NCBI RefSeq assembly: GCF_030247195.1
Contig: NC_080672.1
Coordinates: 364,056,271-364,120,270 of the forward strand
DNA: 64,000 nt
From: Topomyia yanbarensis
Taxonomy: Eukaryota; Arthropoda; Insecta; Diptera; Culicidae
Direction of reading: 5' to 3'
The notes beneath the pieces were generated by a model that did not search any database, had not been told where the DNA came from, and saw only the letters and a program-made list of their open reading frames with translations. The translations under genes and the position numbers were made by a program. Below, in pieces: positions 33,998 to 51,738 of the stretch (position 1 is its first letter; each line of letters begins with the position of its first letter).

Positions 33998-36900
33998 CTA
34001 AATTGGGATATTTATCGTTTTTATGAAGGTATAAATAAGGGACATATAAGGGAAATCACGAGTTGCCAGCATATCTCGGACTGGTACATTGGGTGGTCTA
34101 CCTCGGGCCCGAAGGGATTCCTTTAACTGAGACCTGGCGTCACAATACCCGGCGCACACCCAGACAACGTGTTCGATGTCGTGATAGCCCTCGTCACAAG
34201 CGCACAGACTACTCTCCGCAAGCCCAATACGCCGCAAATGCGCATCCATGGTGTAGTGATTGGACATAAGTCGGGACATTACACGAATAAAATCCCGACC
34301 CACATCCATCCCCCCGAACCAAGGCTTCGTTGATACCTTTGGGATAATCGAATGTAGCCATCGTCCAAGTTCCCCATTGCTCCACGAGGTTTGCCAACTG
34401 TTGAGCGTCCTCTGACGACAAATACTAAAAAATTCATTGAAGCAGATTGGTCTTTCGTATATGTCACCATTTAATGCGCCCACCTTTGCTAATGAGTCGG
34501 CCTTTTCATTGCCCGGGATAGAGCAATGAGAGGGGACCCAAACAAAGGTAATCTTATAAGATTTTTCAGATAACGTACACAAGGACTCCTGTATCTTCCC
34601 CAGAAAATACGGTAATTGCTTTTTAGGCTTCACCGCACGAAGAGCCTCGATAGAGCTGAGGCTGTCCGAAACGATGAAGTAGTGATCTGTGGGCAGAGTG
34701 TCGATGATCCCAAGGGTGTACTGAATTGCAGCTAACTCTGCGACGTAAACTGAAGCGGGATCATTGAGCTTGAATGAAGCGGTGATAGTATTGTTGAAGA
34801 TACCGAAGCCAGTGGACCCATCGAGATTTGATCCGTCAGTGTAAAACATTTTGTCGCAGTCGACTTCTCGGAATTTATTATAAAATATATTGGGGATCAC
34901 CTGCGGGCGTATATGGTCCGGGATTCCACGAATCTCTTCCTTCATGGATGTGTCGAAGAATACAGTAGAATCAGAAGTATCTAGCAAACGAACACGGTTG
35001 GGAGTATATGCAGAAGGATTAATGCTCTGTGCCATGTAGTCGAAGTACAAGGCCATAAATCGGGTTTGAGAATTAAGCTCGACGAGCCTCTCGAAGTTTT
35101 CAATTACCAACGGGTTCAGAATGTCGCATCGGATGAGCAATCGATATGAGAGTTCCCAAAATCGATTTTTTAGCGGAAGAACGCCCGCCAGCACTTCGAG
35201 ACTCATCGTATGGGTCGAGTGCATGCAACCCAAGGCAATGCGCAAGCAACGATACTGGATTCTCTCTAGTTTGATGAAGTGTATGTTCGCAGCGGAGCGG
35301 AAACAGAAACACCCGTACTCCATCACCGACAATATCGTTGTTTGGTACAACCTGATCAGGTCTCCTGGGTGAGCACCCCACCATGTTCCAGTTATTGTTC
35401 GGAGAAAATTGATCCTTTGTTGGCATTTCTGTTTCAGATACCTAATGTGACATCCCCAGGTACCTTTAGAGTCGAACCAGACCCCGAGATATTTAAATGT
35501 GAAAACCTGGTTGATCGTTGCACCCATTATTAAAAGCTGGAGTTGCGCCGGCTCACGTTTCCTAGAAAAAACAACCAACTCAGTTTTCTCCGTGGAGAAC
35601 TCAATACCCAGCTGAAGAGCCCAAGCAGACAAATTGTCCAAGGTATTTTGTAATGGTCCTTGCAAGTCGGCAGCTTTGGGCCCTGTAACAGAGACCACCC
35701 CGTCGTCTGCAAGTTGCCTTAGCGTGCATGAATTGGCAAGACAATCGTCAATGTCATTCACGTAGAAATTGTAGAGCAGGGGACTTAGACATGAGCCCTG
35801 GGGAAGACCCATGTAGCTAAATCGCGATGTTGTTAAATCGCCATGCGAAAAGTGCATGTGCTTTTCAGACAACAGGTTTAGCAAAAAGTTATTTAAAATT
35901 GGCGAAAGACCATGCTGGTGCAGCTTCTCTGACAGAGTGTTGATAGAAACTGAGTCAAAAGCCCCCTTAATATCCAAGAAGACTGATGCCATCTGCTCTT
36001 TGTTAGCATAGGCCATTTGGATTTCTGTAGAAAGCAACGCAAGGCAATCGTTCGTCCCTTTGCCTTTGCGGAAGCCAAATTGTGTATCTGACAGTAAGCC
36101 ATTTGCTTCAACCCAATTGTCGAGGCGAAACATGATCATTTTCTCGAACAACTTCCGAATACAGGACAGCATTGCAATCGGCCGATACGAGTTGTGGTCG
36201 GAGGCTGGTTTTCCTGGTTTTTGGATGGCGATGACCTTCACTTGCCTCCATTCATAAGGGACAATGTTACCCTCAAGAAACTTGTTAAATAAATTCAACA
36301 GGCGCCTTTTTGCAGTGTCAGGCAGATTCTTCAGCAAGTTGAATTTGATTCTGTCTAACCCTGGGGCGTTATTGTTGCACGATAAGAGAGCAAGTGAGAA
36401 CTCCACCATCGAAAACGGTGTTTCGTTCGCGGTATCGTGAGAAGACGCGGCGCGGTACGTTTTCTGTACCGGGACAGAGTCCGGACAGATCTTCTTGGCG
36501 AAAGCGAATATCCAACGGTTTGAATATTCCACGTTCTCGTTGGTACTATTATGATTACGCATACGTCGAGCCGTACCCCAAAGAGTGCTCATCGCTGTTT
36601 CTCTCGTTAACCCGTCGACGAACCGGCGCCAATAACTGCGTTTTTTGGCTTTCATTAGACTCTTCATTCGCCTTTCTAACGACGCGTACTGTTGATAGCT
36701 AGCGGGTAACCCGTCTTCCCGGAAGGCCTTATATGCAGTGGACTTTTCCGCGTACAGCTCTGAGCACTCTTTATCCCACCACAGGGTGAGAGACCGTCCA
36801 TGGGTATTCGCGCTGGGTACTGGTTTAGTCTGAGCTTGATTCGCACTGTCGAGAATCAAGCCAGCCAAAAACCTGTACTCTTCCTCCGGAGGAAGTTCTT

Positions 36901-37705
36901 GAGTGGATTCGATTTTAACGGATATCGCGGTCGCGTAACTCTTCCAATCAATGTTCCGTGTGAGGTCATACGAGACATTGATTGTTTTCGATGGTCTTGA
37001 ACCGTTAGCAATTGAAATCACGATAGGCAAATGATCGCTACCGTGGGGATCAGGGATCACCTTCCACATGCAATCTAACTGTAGCGATGTCGAGCAAAGC
37101 GATAAATCCAACGCGCTTGCGCGTGCTGGTGGTGTAGGAATCCGCGTCATTTCTCCCGTGTTTAAGATGGTCATGTTGAAATTATCGCAAAGATCTTGGA
37201 TTAATGTTGATCTATTATCATCATGAAGACAGCCCCATACCGTACCGTGCGAGTTAAAGTCTCCCAGAACTAGCCGCGGTGCCGGTAAGGATTCCGTGAT
37301 ATTACAAAGCGTTCGGTGCCCTACCGAGGCTCTAGGAGGAATGTAGATGGAAGCAATGCAAAGGTCTTTACCTTTGATTAAAACTTGACAAGCGACAATT
37401 TCAATGCCTGGTGTCGAAGGGAGGTTAATTCGGTTGAAAGAATAGCACTTTTTGATCCCCAAAAGTACTCCTCCATAGGGGTTTTCTCGATCCAGACGAA
37501 TTATATTAAAGTCGTGGAAGTTGAGATTTATATCGGAAGTTAACCAAGTTTCACATAATGCGAAAGCATCACATTTTAAACTATTTAGTAAAAATTTAAA
37601 GGAATCGATTTTCGGGAGGATACTTCTGCTGTTCCACTGTAGAACAGTGATCGAATCGGTGACCTCGTTCGATGACTTAGCCATCGAAGGATACGATCGC
37701 TGCAA
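33998..37705 (-). CDS. LINE ORF2: endonuclease, reverse transcriptase, RNase H
   Basis: 1235 residues, uninterrupted. The APE-type endonuclease (about 20-235) shows E52 in CETW, D149 and N151 in LGDFN, and D224-H225 in SDHLP. It nicks the target for primed reverse transcription. The reverse transcriptase (about 480-750) shows YRPIAML, D578 in FLDIKGAFD, GLPQGSCLSPLL, and the catalytic pair D667-D668 in LADDG, where Leu replaces the usual Phe or Tyr. RNase H (about 950-1080) has D957 (YTDGS), E990, D1014 (SDS), H1060 and D1070. A Cys-His motif CACDEGYHDIEHVVWVC near the C-terminus fits the I/jockey-type CCHC region. The start overlaps the end of ORF1 by 29 nt in another frame, so translation probably depends on reinitiation or an internal start. 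Confidence 0.96.
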   Translation of the reverse strand: MQRSYPSMAKSSNEVTDSITVLQWNSRSILPKIDSFKFLLNSLKCDAFALCETWLTSDINLNFHDFNIIRLDRENPYGGVLLGIKKCYSFNRINLPSTPGIEIVACQVLIKGKDLCIASIYIPPRASVGHRTLCNITESLPAPRLVLGDFNSHGTVWGCLHDDNRSTLIQDLCDNFNMTILNTGEMTRIPTPPARASALDLSLCSTSLQLDCMWKVIPDPHGSDHLPIVISIANGSRPSKTINVSYDLTRNIDWKSYATAISVKIESTQELPPEEEYRFLAGLILDSANQAQTKPVPSANTHGRSLTLWWDKECSELYAEKSTAYKAFREDGLPASYQQYASLERRMKSLMKAKKRSYWRRFVDGLTRETAMSTLWGTARRMRNHNSTNENVEYSNRWIFAFAKKICPDSVPVQKTYRAASSHDTANETPFSMVEFSLALLSCNNNAPGLDRIKFNLLKNLPDTAKRRLLNLFNKFLEGNIVPYEWRQVKVIAIQKPGKPASDHNSYRPIAMLSCIRKLFEKMIMFRLDNWVEANGLLSDTQFGFRKGKGTNDCLALLSTEIQMAYANKEQMASVFLDIKGAFDSVSINTLSEKLHQHGLSPILNNFLLNLLSEKHMHFSHGDLTTSRFSYMGLPQGSCLSPLLYNFYVNDIDDCLANSCTLRQLADDGVVSVTGPKAADLQGPLQNTLDNLSAWALQLGIEFSTEKTELVVFSRKREPAQLQLLIMGATINQVFTFKYLGVWFDSKGTWGCHIRYLKQKCQQRINFLRTITGTWWGAHPGDLIRLYQTTILSVMEYGCFCFRSAANIHFIKLERIQYRCLRIALGCMHSTHTMSLEVLAGVLPLKNRFWELSYRLLIRCDILNPLVIENFERLVELNSQTRFMALYFDYMAQSINPSAYTPNRVRLLDTSDSTVFFDTSMKEEIRGIPDHIRPQVIPNIFYNKFREVDCDKMFYTDGSNLDGSTGFGIFNNTITASFKLNDPASVYVAELAAIQYTLGIIDTLPTDHYFIVSDSLSSIEALRAVKPKKQLPYFLGKIQESLCTLSEKSYKITFVWVPSHCSIPGNEKADSLAKVGALNGDIYERPICFNEFFSICRQRTLNSWQTSWSNGELGRWLHSIIPKVSTKPWFGGMDVGRDFIRVMSRLMSNHYTMDAHLRRIGLAESSLCACDEGYHDIEHVVWVCAGYCDARSQLKESLRARGRPPNVPVRDMLATRDFPYMSLIYTFIKTINIPI

Positions 37706-39014
37706 GGAGGGGCCATTTAGTAGTCAACTGCTTCAAAAATGTTTGCACTATAGGGAGAAAACGTATCAGAAGGCTTTTAAGAGGATCAGTAACATTGAAA
37801 GCTGTGAAAATTAAGTCCACTATGTCAGAAAATTTCATTAGTCCGCTACTGGACTGAGTATCTGTTTGAAAAAAGGGGACACTTGGGGTTTTGGATGTCC
37901 CTGGAAGTGGTGGGTACTCCTTGTTAGAATTAATATTTCCAAGTCCTGGAGCAAATTGCTTCGGCTTTTGTGCATCACTTCCGTTGGATTTATTGGTTGT
38001 AGATGGCGCACTCTGAGTGGACGACACCTTGGCACCCTTACGAGGCAATGTAGGGGAGGCTGGATTTCTCCTCTTCCTGGATTCCCCTGGGTTAACCAAA
38101 GATGTTCCCTCTCGTGGGTCGTCAGATTCTTGCTCAACGTTAGCCAAACCAGCATAGGGATTTTCGGACAGGACAGATGGCGAAGCATTCTTTAGCATTT
38201 CTGCATAAGAACGCCTTGAGCGTTCCTTAAGGGAGCGCTTAATTTTATCCCCGCGCTGCTTGTACGCAGGACATGATTTAAGAGCATGTGAAGGGCCCCC
38301 GCAGCAAATACACTTTTCAGTTTCTTTGTCGCAAGAGTCATCCTCATGCTCTCCTTCGCATTTGCCGCATCGTTTCTTATTTCCACAATATGTGGCTGTG
38401 TGGCCCAACTGCTTGCAATTGCTGCAGCTCATGACCCGCGGTACAAACAGGCGAACTGGTAGGCGAACCCTGTCAAGGAGGATGTAGTTGGGAAGAGAGG
38501 ACCCGGCGAATGTCACCCGAAGCGAGCCTGATAGAGAGTAGGTAGTCTTACCTCCCTCGGTGTTTGCGGTATACAATTGTTTGCATTCTAAGATCTTAAT
38601 CTGTTCAAGAGAGGGGTCCTTAAAGCAGCCAACCCCGTGCTCCAACAGTTCTTCGCATTTCAGGCCCGGTTCGGACACTACCCCATCGATTTCACAGGCC
38701 ACACAAGGCACGTACGCTTTAAATTCCCGCGTAAAGCGCTCACAGCAAGCAATCGCGTTTGCCTGGCCGAGATCACTCACTAGAACACGTATCTTGTTTG
38801 CCCGAACACGTGTTATCTGAGTTACGGCCGGGTAATTAGCAGTCAGATCTCGAGAAAGTTTTAATATATTAACCGGTTTCTCTCCGGTCCGAAAATATAC
38901 CACCCATGGCCCAGAGGAACCTTCTGGGTACTGCTTTATACGGGGAGCAATGCGAGTATTAGGGGGATCAGGGACTTCCATGATTGCATCAGATGGTATT
39001 TCGCCCTCGGCCAT
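37677..39014 (-). CDS. LINE ORF1: Gag-like nucleic-acid-binding protein
   Basis: 445 residues, uninterrupted. An RNA-recognition-like region occupies about 35-105. It is followed by three zinc knuckles: C197-C200-H205-C210, C216-C219-H223-C228 (one residue shorter than usual) and C235-C238-H243-C248. A basic patch (KIKRSLKERSRR) comes next, then a Ser/Pro/Thr-rich tail. Proteins of this layout coat the LINE RNA and act as chaperones in ribonucleoprotein particles. The start at 39014 is the first Met after the 5' UTR, and the frame ends inside ORF2. Confidence 0.94.
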   Translation of the reverse strand: MAEGEIPSDAIMEVPDPPNTRIAPRIKQYPEGSSGPWVVYFRTGEKPVNILKLSRDLTANYPAVTQITRVRANKIRVLVSDLGQANAIACCERFTREFKAYVPCVACEIDGVVSEPGLKCEELLEHGVGCFKDPSLEQIKILECKQLYTANTEGGKTTYSLSGSLRVTFAGSSLPNYILLDRVRLPVRLFVPRVMSCSNCKQLGHTATYCGNKKRCGKCEGEHEDDSCDKETEKCICCGGPSHALKSCPAYKQRGDKIKRSLKERSRRSYAEMLKNASPSVLSENPYAGLANVEQESDDPREGTSLVNPGESRKRRNPASPTLPRKGAKVSSTQSAPSTTNKSNGSDAQKPKQFAPGLGNINSNKEYPPLPGTSKTPSVPFFQTDTQSSSGLMKFSDIVDLIFTAFNVTDPLKSLLIRFLPIVQTFLKQLTTKWPLLAAIVSFDG

Positions 39015-39179
39015 TTAAGCACGAGGGCAGAGCGTTATATAAACGGGAATGTGTCTTATTATTTGATTACAAGGTAGAGTAAAAGTAGGGAAAAGGAAAG
39101 AAAGCAAACGAGGAAAAAAAATAAAGCAAAACTTATCTGCAAACAACGTCGATTGTTCCGCACCAGCGAAAACAATGTA

Positions 39180-40389
39180 GGGTGATGAGCCTATTTTGGC
39201 AGTAGAGCCTATTGTGACCCTATTTCGTACCCCTTGGTTTCGAATCAAGCATATGAAATAATGACACTATCGATTTGGCTAAAGCAGGTGAGAAAAAATA
39301 AGCTCAAGTTATATTCTTTATTTGTTGTGTACATATGTATTTAGAACTATCCTCTAAATCCAACTTTTAATTAAAACAAAATCACCTTATTGAAATATCT
39401 ACTATTCCGCCTCACTCACGTAGTGAACCGAAAATGGATGCAACGGCGCTTAGCAAAATAAACACTTACGAGCCAGCATTTACCGCCTCATATCTCGTTA
39501 TTCCAGCACAAATATACTAAACATTGCACTGATACATACCTTTATTTTAGCTGGAGAAGCTTTTTACGATAATTTCACTTTAAAATCACTCGTCAAACAC
39601 TAGAATAGGCCTAGTGTTATAATAGGATAAAACTAAATACGGGGGTTCCTATTATTGGCATGTTTTGCTGATACACTACCACAATCAAAACCAACTTTTT
39701 GTATCCATCATACAGAAAAGAATCATCAGTGCGGCCAAACCAAAACATGAACTTGTAAATATAATGTAATGCAATTTCAGGTATAAGTAATCAATTACTT
39801 AAAGTTATTCAACTAATTGTTGATTGCAGATATTTTATTTTCATCTGCACATACAATTCGGATCGGGAGAAAGCAATGTGATGTGAAACTTGTCATTCCA
39901 GTTGCTAACCTTCGAAGGGTTTTTTTTTCTGCGTGCGCAATTCTGGGCGCTCTTCTACTAACAGCTGATGAGTTTCATTGATGTGCGTGATGTTTACGTT
40001 TGTTTTGATCGGCTGAAGAAAGCAGAATGATTCGTTTTACAAATCACACGTTGGCGTCCATGATCTGGATACGTAGTTAGAATCGACGCAAATGGAATAT
40101 GAGGCATTGCGTTTCAACTAGATTGTTTTTCGATGAGGTGGAAATTGGCACACCCATGAGGCGATAATTGGATCGTTGAGGTGGGAATAGATGCACAGAA
40201 TGGAACATTTATTTTCATTTATGCTGAAAATTGAGGCAATTCTGCTAAATAAGCATTATATAGATGTTTAAGAAACAGTACACTGATACTTTATGCTGAG
40301 AAAGGTTATAGATAATATGGCTTCTTTTAAAATTGTTCAAAAAATAGTGCGACCCTCTCCCTAATGGTGCCAAAATAGGCTCATCACCC
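39180..40389. mobile_element. 1.2-kb TA-flanked TIR element in the LINE 5' UTR
   Basis: GGGTGATGAGCCTATTTTGG at the left is exactly inverted at the right; the identical repeats are 22 bp (39180-39201 and 40368-40389). TA stands on each side (39178-39179 and 40390-40391). The LINE 5' UTR continues on both sides, so this inserted after the LINE. There is no transposase frame. A TA duplication fits the Tc1/mariner-pogo group. Confidence 0.88.
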
Positions 40390-40528
40390 TACTGGATTTA
40401 CTGTCGGCACCAGCAGAACGGCTGCTAACGAACGAACAAAGGATGACCTTGACTCACTAAAATTTACACACCGAGCACCACTGTGAAATATAACGATCCG
40501 TTCCGTTCAAAGGTTGGGAGACGTATGA

Positions 40529-40542
40529 AAAAAGCATATATT
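40529..40542. repeat. LINE target site duplication, 5' side
   Basis: AAAAAGCATATATT matches 33122-33135 exactly and fixes the 5' end of the LINE at 40528, beyond the nested TIR element. Confidence 0.85.
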
Positions 40543-43050
40543 AAATTCATGCAAAAAAAACAAATTTATTATATGTAAGTCACAATTATATTCAACTATT
40601 TGGCACAAGCAGTAATGACATGATATATCCGGATACAGTGATATGTTGGGTACTTTTCATAGATCGATTCTTGCATTTTACAAATTAAGTAACCGGGCGG
40701 GAGTTGCATGGCACAATTCCTTTCTTCCGCTTGTTTGAATTCCAAGATTGGTGAGACATTCTCGGACCATGTTTGATTCAAATAAATTTGCCAATACGTC
40801 TACAACAATCCATATTGAAATCTAACCTGCATCAATTCGATTAACTACTTGCAACAAGGACTTACTCTGTACCGATGATATCCATATGTTGCCAATGTAA
40901 CATACGATGCAACGATGCAATCAACTCAATGATCTGTTGTAACGGGTCGTAGTATGGTGCTTACGTTCGAGAACACCGTGGAGACTGCGATCATGATGCT
41001 GATTGGTGTTTCATCTTGGATATACTAGAAAGAGCCAAATACCGTCTGAAAAAGATGCGCGCAATTCCTCAACAAACTCGATCAGCATGTATGATGTTAA
41101 TGTTACTCGATCGGCAGCTGGACTGATTCAACTGGTCTGCTGTAACTACTTGATGTCAGATACCCGTGATCAGTATCGAACTCAAAGTTGTTTTTAGTCT
41201 TCAGTGCGGAAAGATATGACCTTTTCGTACGGTTGCTAATTTCGTCGTAATGTAAGGCACCGCTGTTACTGCCTTTGTTATTTTTTTTGTCTGATGCCTT
41301 TGTTATTCTGTACATATTAGCACCATCCTGTCGGCGTCAACGGCTTTCAGATCTTTTTTAACTGCCGGTGTACCCTTCTTGCACCAAACATTCCTTTTTG
41401 CAACGCAATGCAAGTATAAAAATAATCGATGTTTCTTAGCTTCGAATGCAAGAATCGTTATACATTCTATCGCTTTCAGAGTATGCAAGTAAAACTGCTG
41501 CTTTTACAGTAAAACCGGGATCTGTGGCTTTTTCCGCTGTTTCGTCCATCTGTCATGTAATCAGGGTGCAAAATGTATTTTCTAAGAAACTATGCTTGTC
41601 GGTTTACACCTTGTTTTAGGACAAGGTAGTATTTCGATATTATTCTCTGCCGCCTTCTTCTAATGGATAATTTTCACAATTCCTCGCTACAAAATAAAAT
41701 AACGAAATGAAAACATTGAACAAATTATGAAAAATAAATAAAAGTAACTGGTGAATAAAATGAACATGACAAAAATTTATATAATGGACAAAATGAATAA
41801 ATGGGCAAATTTACTAAGCGGCCTGTTTTATAAATACTAATAAGAAAAATTGGGAGGAAAGCTTCAAAATAGTTTAAAGGAAAAGGATGGATGAGAAATG
41901 TCTTTGTTTAGCGGACGGATAGGACTGCAGCTTACAGCTTATGGGATCTCGGCCCGTCCCGCCAGACCAAAATTTGCAAAATCGGACGAATTAGCAACTG
42001 TTAACAAGTAAACTCCGGTCGTCGGGAGGAGGACTAAATGTTGCGCCTGTTTATCTCGAAGTGTGTAACGTCTAGTCCTCTATTTTGTCTAGTCCATAGT
42101 ACCCTGCTTCTAACAACGCGTGCTAAGTCGTCAGCGGTGCAATTAAAACTTCGCATAAATTCCGCTTCTGTCTATTTCCTAGGTCCTCAAGGTCTGAAGC
42201 GCATCAATCGATTATTAAGTAAATCAGAGAGCGCTGGTAACCGTAATGTTCACGAATACTAATTTCCCTGCAACTATTCTACCAGTTATTATTCCTATTC
42301 TAGTGTGTATTATTGATTGTTTTATTTGATAATCAGATTATTTAAAATTTTAAAATATTGCAACTAAGTCACAGAGAACAGACATCCAGGTTCGAACAAA
42401 CAATATCCCAATACAATAATGACGATCATTTGGACATCAACTGTATGGTCCACTGTCAATTCAGTAAAACTCACGCCCTACACGGAATAGTCATCTTTGG
42501 TGGTTATATCACTTTTGCCTTTCGATATGCCGTAAATTTTTACTCAACTTTTACGATTGGGATGGACGTCTGTTCTCTGTACCTTTTCAGCTTTGCACGA
42601 CCCGGAGGGAACTTTGACTTAATCCCACTGCTCTATCATCGATGTTACGTGATATTCGTTATGGAATATTGTTTGTTGGGGGGCCCTTCATAAACAATGT
42701 CTCACATAAAAAAGAAAATAGTCTAAAATACATTTCTCCTTCAAGCATATTGCTAATTGTTGTTGGTTTTATTATGCCCGTTCCACTAGTATGGTACTTA
42801 TTTTCTCAGCCACGCCACCCAGTCACTAAGCGAAGCGACTACCAGAACTGCATCTTAACCGTTGTGTGTCCGACGCGGTACCCGGGTACCTTTTTAAGTT
42901 TCAATTAATTAAATTCCTATGTTTTATCCGTAGCTGGAAATTGAAACTTTGTGACATCTTAGAACTTCACTAAGTCAAGCTTTTGGGTTAATAATATTGT
43001 TGATATAGTAAGGGTGGGAGTGAGGAGGGGCTCCTGAATTTTTTTCTACG
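40543..43050. other. Intergenic DNA between the LINE and the GGGTACCC element
   Basis: No gene is supported. Frames at 42038-42262, 42358-42693 and 42642-42908 are short, overlapping and without recognised domains. A palindromic GGTACCCGGGTACC at about 42879 matches the ends of the element at 43053-43733, so a fragment of that family may be present. Confidence 0.4.
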
Positions 43051-43052
43051 TA

Positions 43053-43733
43053 ACAGGCCGACGTGGGTACCCGGGTACCCACAAAACTAAAATGCCCGTA
43101 ACTAAGGTAATATCCAACCGATTTCGATACTTTTGACCGTTTTGGATTCAGAAACTCACCCACTTTTGGACTTGGTAAAAATGCATCGGGTTACTTCATT
43201 CGGTTCCCGGGAATCCGGGTTTCCGGAAGCAGGTTCTAGTGCTGGGGTACTATTTGCGAACTTCAATGGAATACTAGCAATATGGGTATCAAAATTCTTG
43301 GAATTGCATCAATAGGCTGTATCTCGTGGTTTTGGAACCATTTGGTGATTTGACCCCGGAACGGACATTCCGGAGCAGGTTCCCGTGGGGCTGTGAGTGG
43401 CCATTCCATTCCATTTTTCAAATTGCCATAGGGTCCCGTAACAATAGAAAACAGATTTCCGAGACAATTTGAAGAGTTTTGATACTCATATTGCTAGTAC
43501 ATTATTAAAATTTACAAATCATATCCTAGTACTGGAACATTACTCCGGAAAATACGGATTACCAAAAACCAGATCCATTATTCCGGTTCTATTGTACAGA
43601 ATCAAAAAGTAAGAAAAAGAAAAAAAGACGAGTTCCTGAATCCAAAATATCTAAAAGTGTCCAAATCGGTTAAAGGAAGCCATAGTTATGAGCGTTTCAA
43701 TTTGTGGATACCCGGGTACCCTCGTTGGCCTGT
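43053..43733. mobile_element. TA-flanked TIR element with GGGTACCCGGGTACCC in each end
   Basis: ACAGGCCGACGTGGGTACCC at the left is mirrored with few changes at the right (GGGTACCCTCGTTGGCCTGT); TA flanks both ends (43051-43052, 43734-43735). The terminal repeat contains a nested palindrome. The 681-bp interior repeats CCGGNAANCCGG-like words and has no ORF. Confidence 0.7.
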
Positions 43734-43735
43734 TA

Positions 43736-44429
43736 AAGGTGTTTTTTTGTTGGACACATAACTGTTAATACCACTTTTAGTTTTTATCTTGGTAATTCAT
43801 GTTACGTCACGCTTTTCCGCATCTGTCAATACGCGACATCGTTTACGAACGGCTCCTTTGGTGATAACTTAAGAGCAGACAATCCATTTAGCACCTTGTG
43901 TCACATCTTTATGTTTATTATACATACTAAGAATATAAGAATACCAAAGCATGTGACGTGATGGCCGGAAGATTAGAGAAGTGGCGTCCTCCCCACTCCC
44001 TCCTTTCCCCTGACCAGGTCCGGATCTGAATCAGGCTCATACTTGGTGCTTAGATCCAGACAAGTGTCTGAATCCGGACCCTCGGTTCGAATGCGTGGAT
44101 CTTAACCGTAGATCTTGATTCCCGTACATGACGGGAAGGCAGAAAAGAATGAATGAGTTTACAAGGACGTAACCAGCCATAGGATATAAAGGGCCCGGGC
44201 CGCTCCCGTAGCCAAACAGAAAAATAAAATTGTGGAGTCTTTAAAGTCCCAATTTAAATTTTAGAAATTTTTATTTTTTAAGACTTTTATTGACTACCAA
44301 CGTATCAAGGATTTCTTTTCAAATCTTGCATTTTTGCTTTGACATCAAATCTCGACCTTACATGCATTTTGAAACCTTTTGGCATGAAAAGCAAAAAATT
44401 TTGCCTATGGCATCAAACAGAAAACTATT
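43736..44429. other. Intergenic DNA left of the hAT unit
   Basis: About 690 bp without a supported gene. A mirrored TCCGGATCTGAATC / TCTGAATCCGGACC pair occurs near 44018-44080. Nothing else is recognised. Confidence 0.4.
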
Positions 44430-44437
44430 CCTGTGAG

Positions 44438-49923
<5,486 letters not shown>

Positions 49924-49931
49924 CCTGTGAG

Positions 49932-50692
<761 letters not shown>

Positions 50693-50699
50693 CGAGCGG

Positions 50700-51430
50700 G
50701 CCTAAATTGTGACCCAAAATAAACCACAAACCAACAAGTTGTTTTCAGAACCAGCCAATTATAAAGTATTATTATTATACATGAAATTTTCCATTGCCTT
50801 ACAACCTCCCTCCCCCTTTTTCTCCCGGCTTGAATAACTATCAATCTTGATGATGCTGTGCGGTGGGGGCACTAATTTTGATTATAATGGAAAATTTAGG
50901 TTTGCGCGTTTTTTTTTCCAAAAGTTTTTTAGCTGTGCTGTTTTCAAGGAAGTTGTAGTTGAATTCAAAATAAAATAGTTTATTTCTATTGTCAGAGATG
51001 GACCTTCCAACGAAAACTAGTCTGGCTCGCTTGGAATCGAATTGTATGGACCAACCACTGCTTTCACAAAATCTGTTATTTTCAGTAATTGAACATTCTA
51101 CACAACTAGTCACAACTATTTCCAATCAGCGCAAAAATCGAAGGTTTTCATTCAGTACAATAGCAGATTTTCACTTTTAGAAAAACAGGCAACATTCTGG
51201 CCGAAATTTTTGAAACGGAACACCTATATCGAAACGTTAGATTTTTGTAAATTGAATCATTACACTAACCTGTCTACAAATCACAAATAACTTTTGATTT
51301 TGTGCCATTCCACGTGAAAGCGACGGTATTGTTCACAAGTGGCTCACTTACCATCCAACGCTCTTGGCAAGCCACTTTCGGATGCTTGTAATAACAAAAC
51401 TTCAATTCGATTCTTTGTCGATAAATTGAT
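50700..51430. other. Spacer between the H3 and H2B relics
   Basis: No gene is supported. 51204-51240 is a direct repeat of 52267-52302 (TTTTTGAAACGG to GAAACGTTAG); the two copies bracket the H2B and H4 relics. Confidence 0.5.
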
Positions 51431-51446
51431 GGCCCTGAAAAGGGCC
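51431..51446 (-). terminator. Histone mRNA 3' stem-loop
   Basis: The minus strand reads GGCCCTTTTCAGGGCC followed by ATCA. This has the 6-bp stem and 4-nt loop of the processing element bound by stem-loop binding protein in replication-dependent histone mRNAs. It lies 24 nt after the stop of the H2B relic, the normal distance. Confidence 0.9.
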
Positions 51447-51470
51447 TTTTGTTTGGACAGTGTTCGGAAT

Positions 51471-51566
51471 TTACTTGGAGCTGGTGTATATGGTATGACG
51501 GCGTGCTTGGCCAACTCTTCTAACAGCAGCAAACGGACGGCGGTTTGAATTTTGCGGGAGATGCTG
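51471..51566 (-). pseudogene. Histone H2B pseudogene, C-terminal fragment
   Basis: The minus strand reads SISRKIQTAVRLLLLEELAK and HAV, then shifts frame before the terminal YTSSK and stop. This matches the last 40 or so residues of H2B, with LE in place of the usual PG before ELAKHAV and part of the region after HAV missing. The globular start is absent. Just upstream, a TATAAAA and leader-like DNA (about 51580-51640) suggest that deletion fused the promoter region to the 3' end. Confidence 0.85.
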
Positions 51567-51738
51567 CAAACGAACTGCTGTATACTGATGCTGGAAACGA
51601 ACTGAGCGTGAGCAACAGCATGCTGAGTTTTTATACCTGACTACAGCACAATGTAAGCTCGTCCTTTTTTGTGTTGTCCTCAATATGTGTTCTTCGTAGC
51701 TCCACCCTTTCGTTGGTCGACCACATATTTTTGATAAA

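Larger units (their letters stand above)
33136..40528 (-). mobile_element. Full-length I-group LINE retrotransposon, both ORFs open
   Basis: On the minus strand the element runs from 40528 (5' end TCATACGTCTCCC) to a poly(A) tail at 33145-33136. It holds a 5' UTR, ORF1, ORF2 (overlapping by 29 nt) and an 860-bp 3' UTR ending AATAAACGAAATGAATAAA before the tail. Identical 14-bp target duplications flank it. The 5' UTR is split by a TA-flanked TIR element (39180-40389); without it the LINE is about 6.2 kb. Endonuclease, reverse transcriptase and RNase H in one ORF place it in the I group of non-LTR elements (I, Loa, Outcast and relatives); the exact clade is not resolved. Open frames, intact tail and perfect duplications indicate a young insertion, but the split 5' UTR may impair this copy's promoter. 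Confidence 0.92.
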
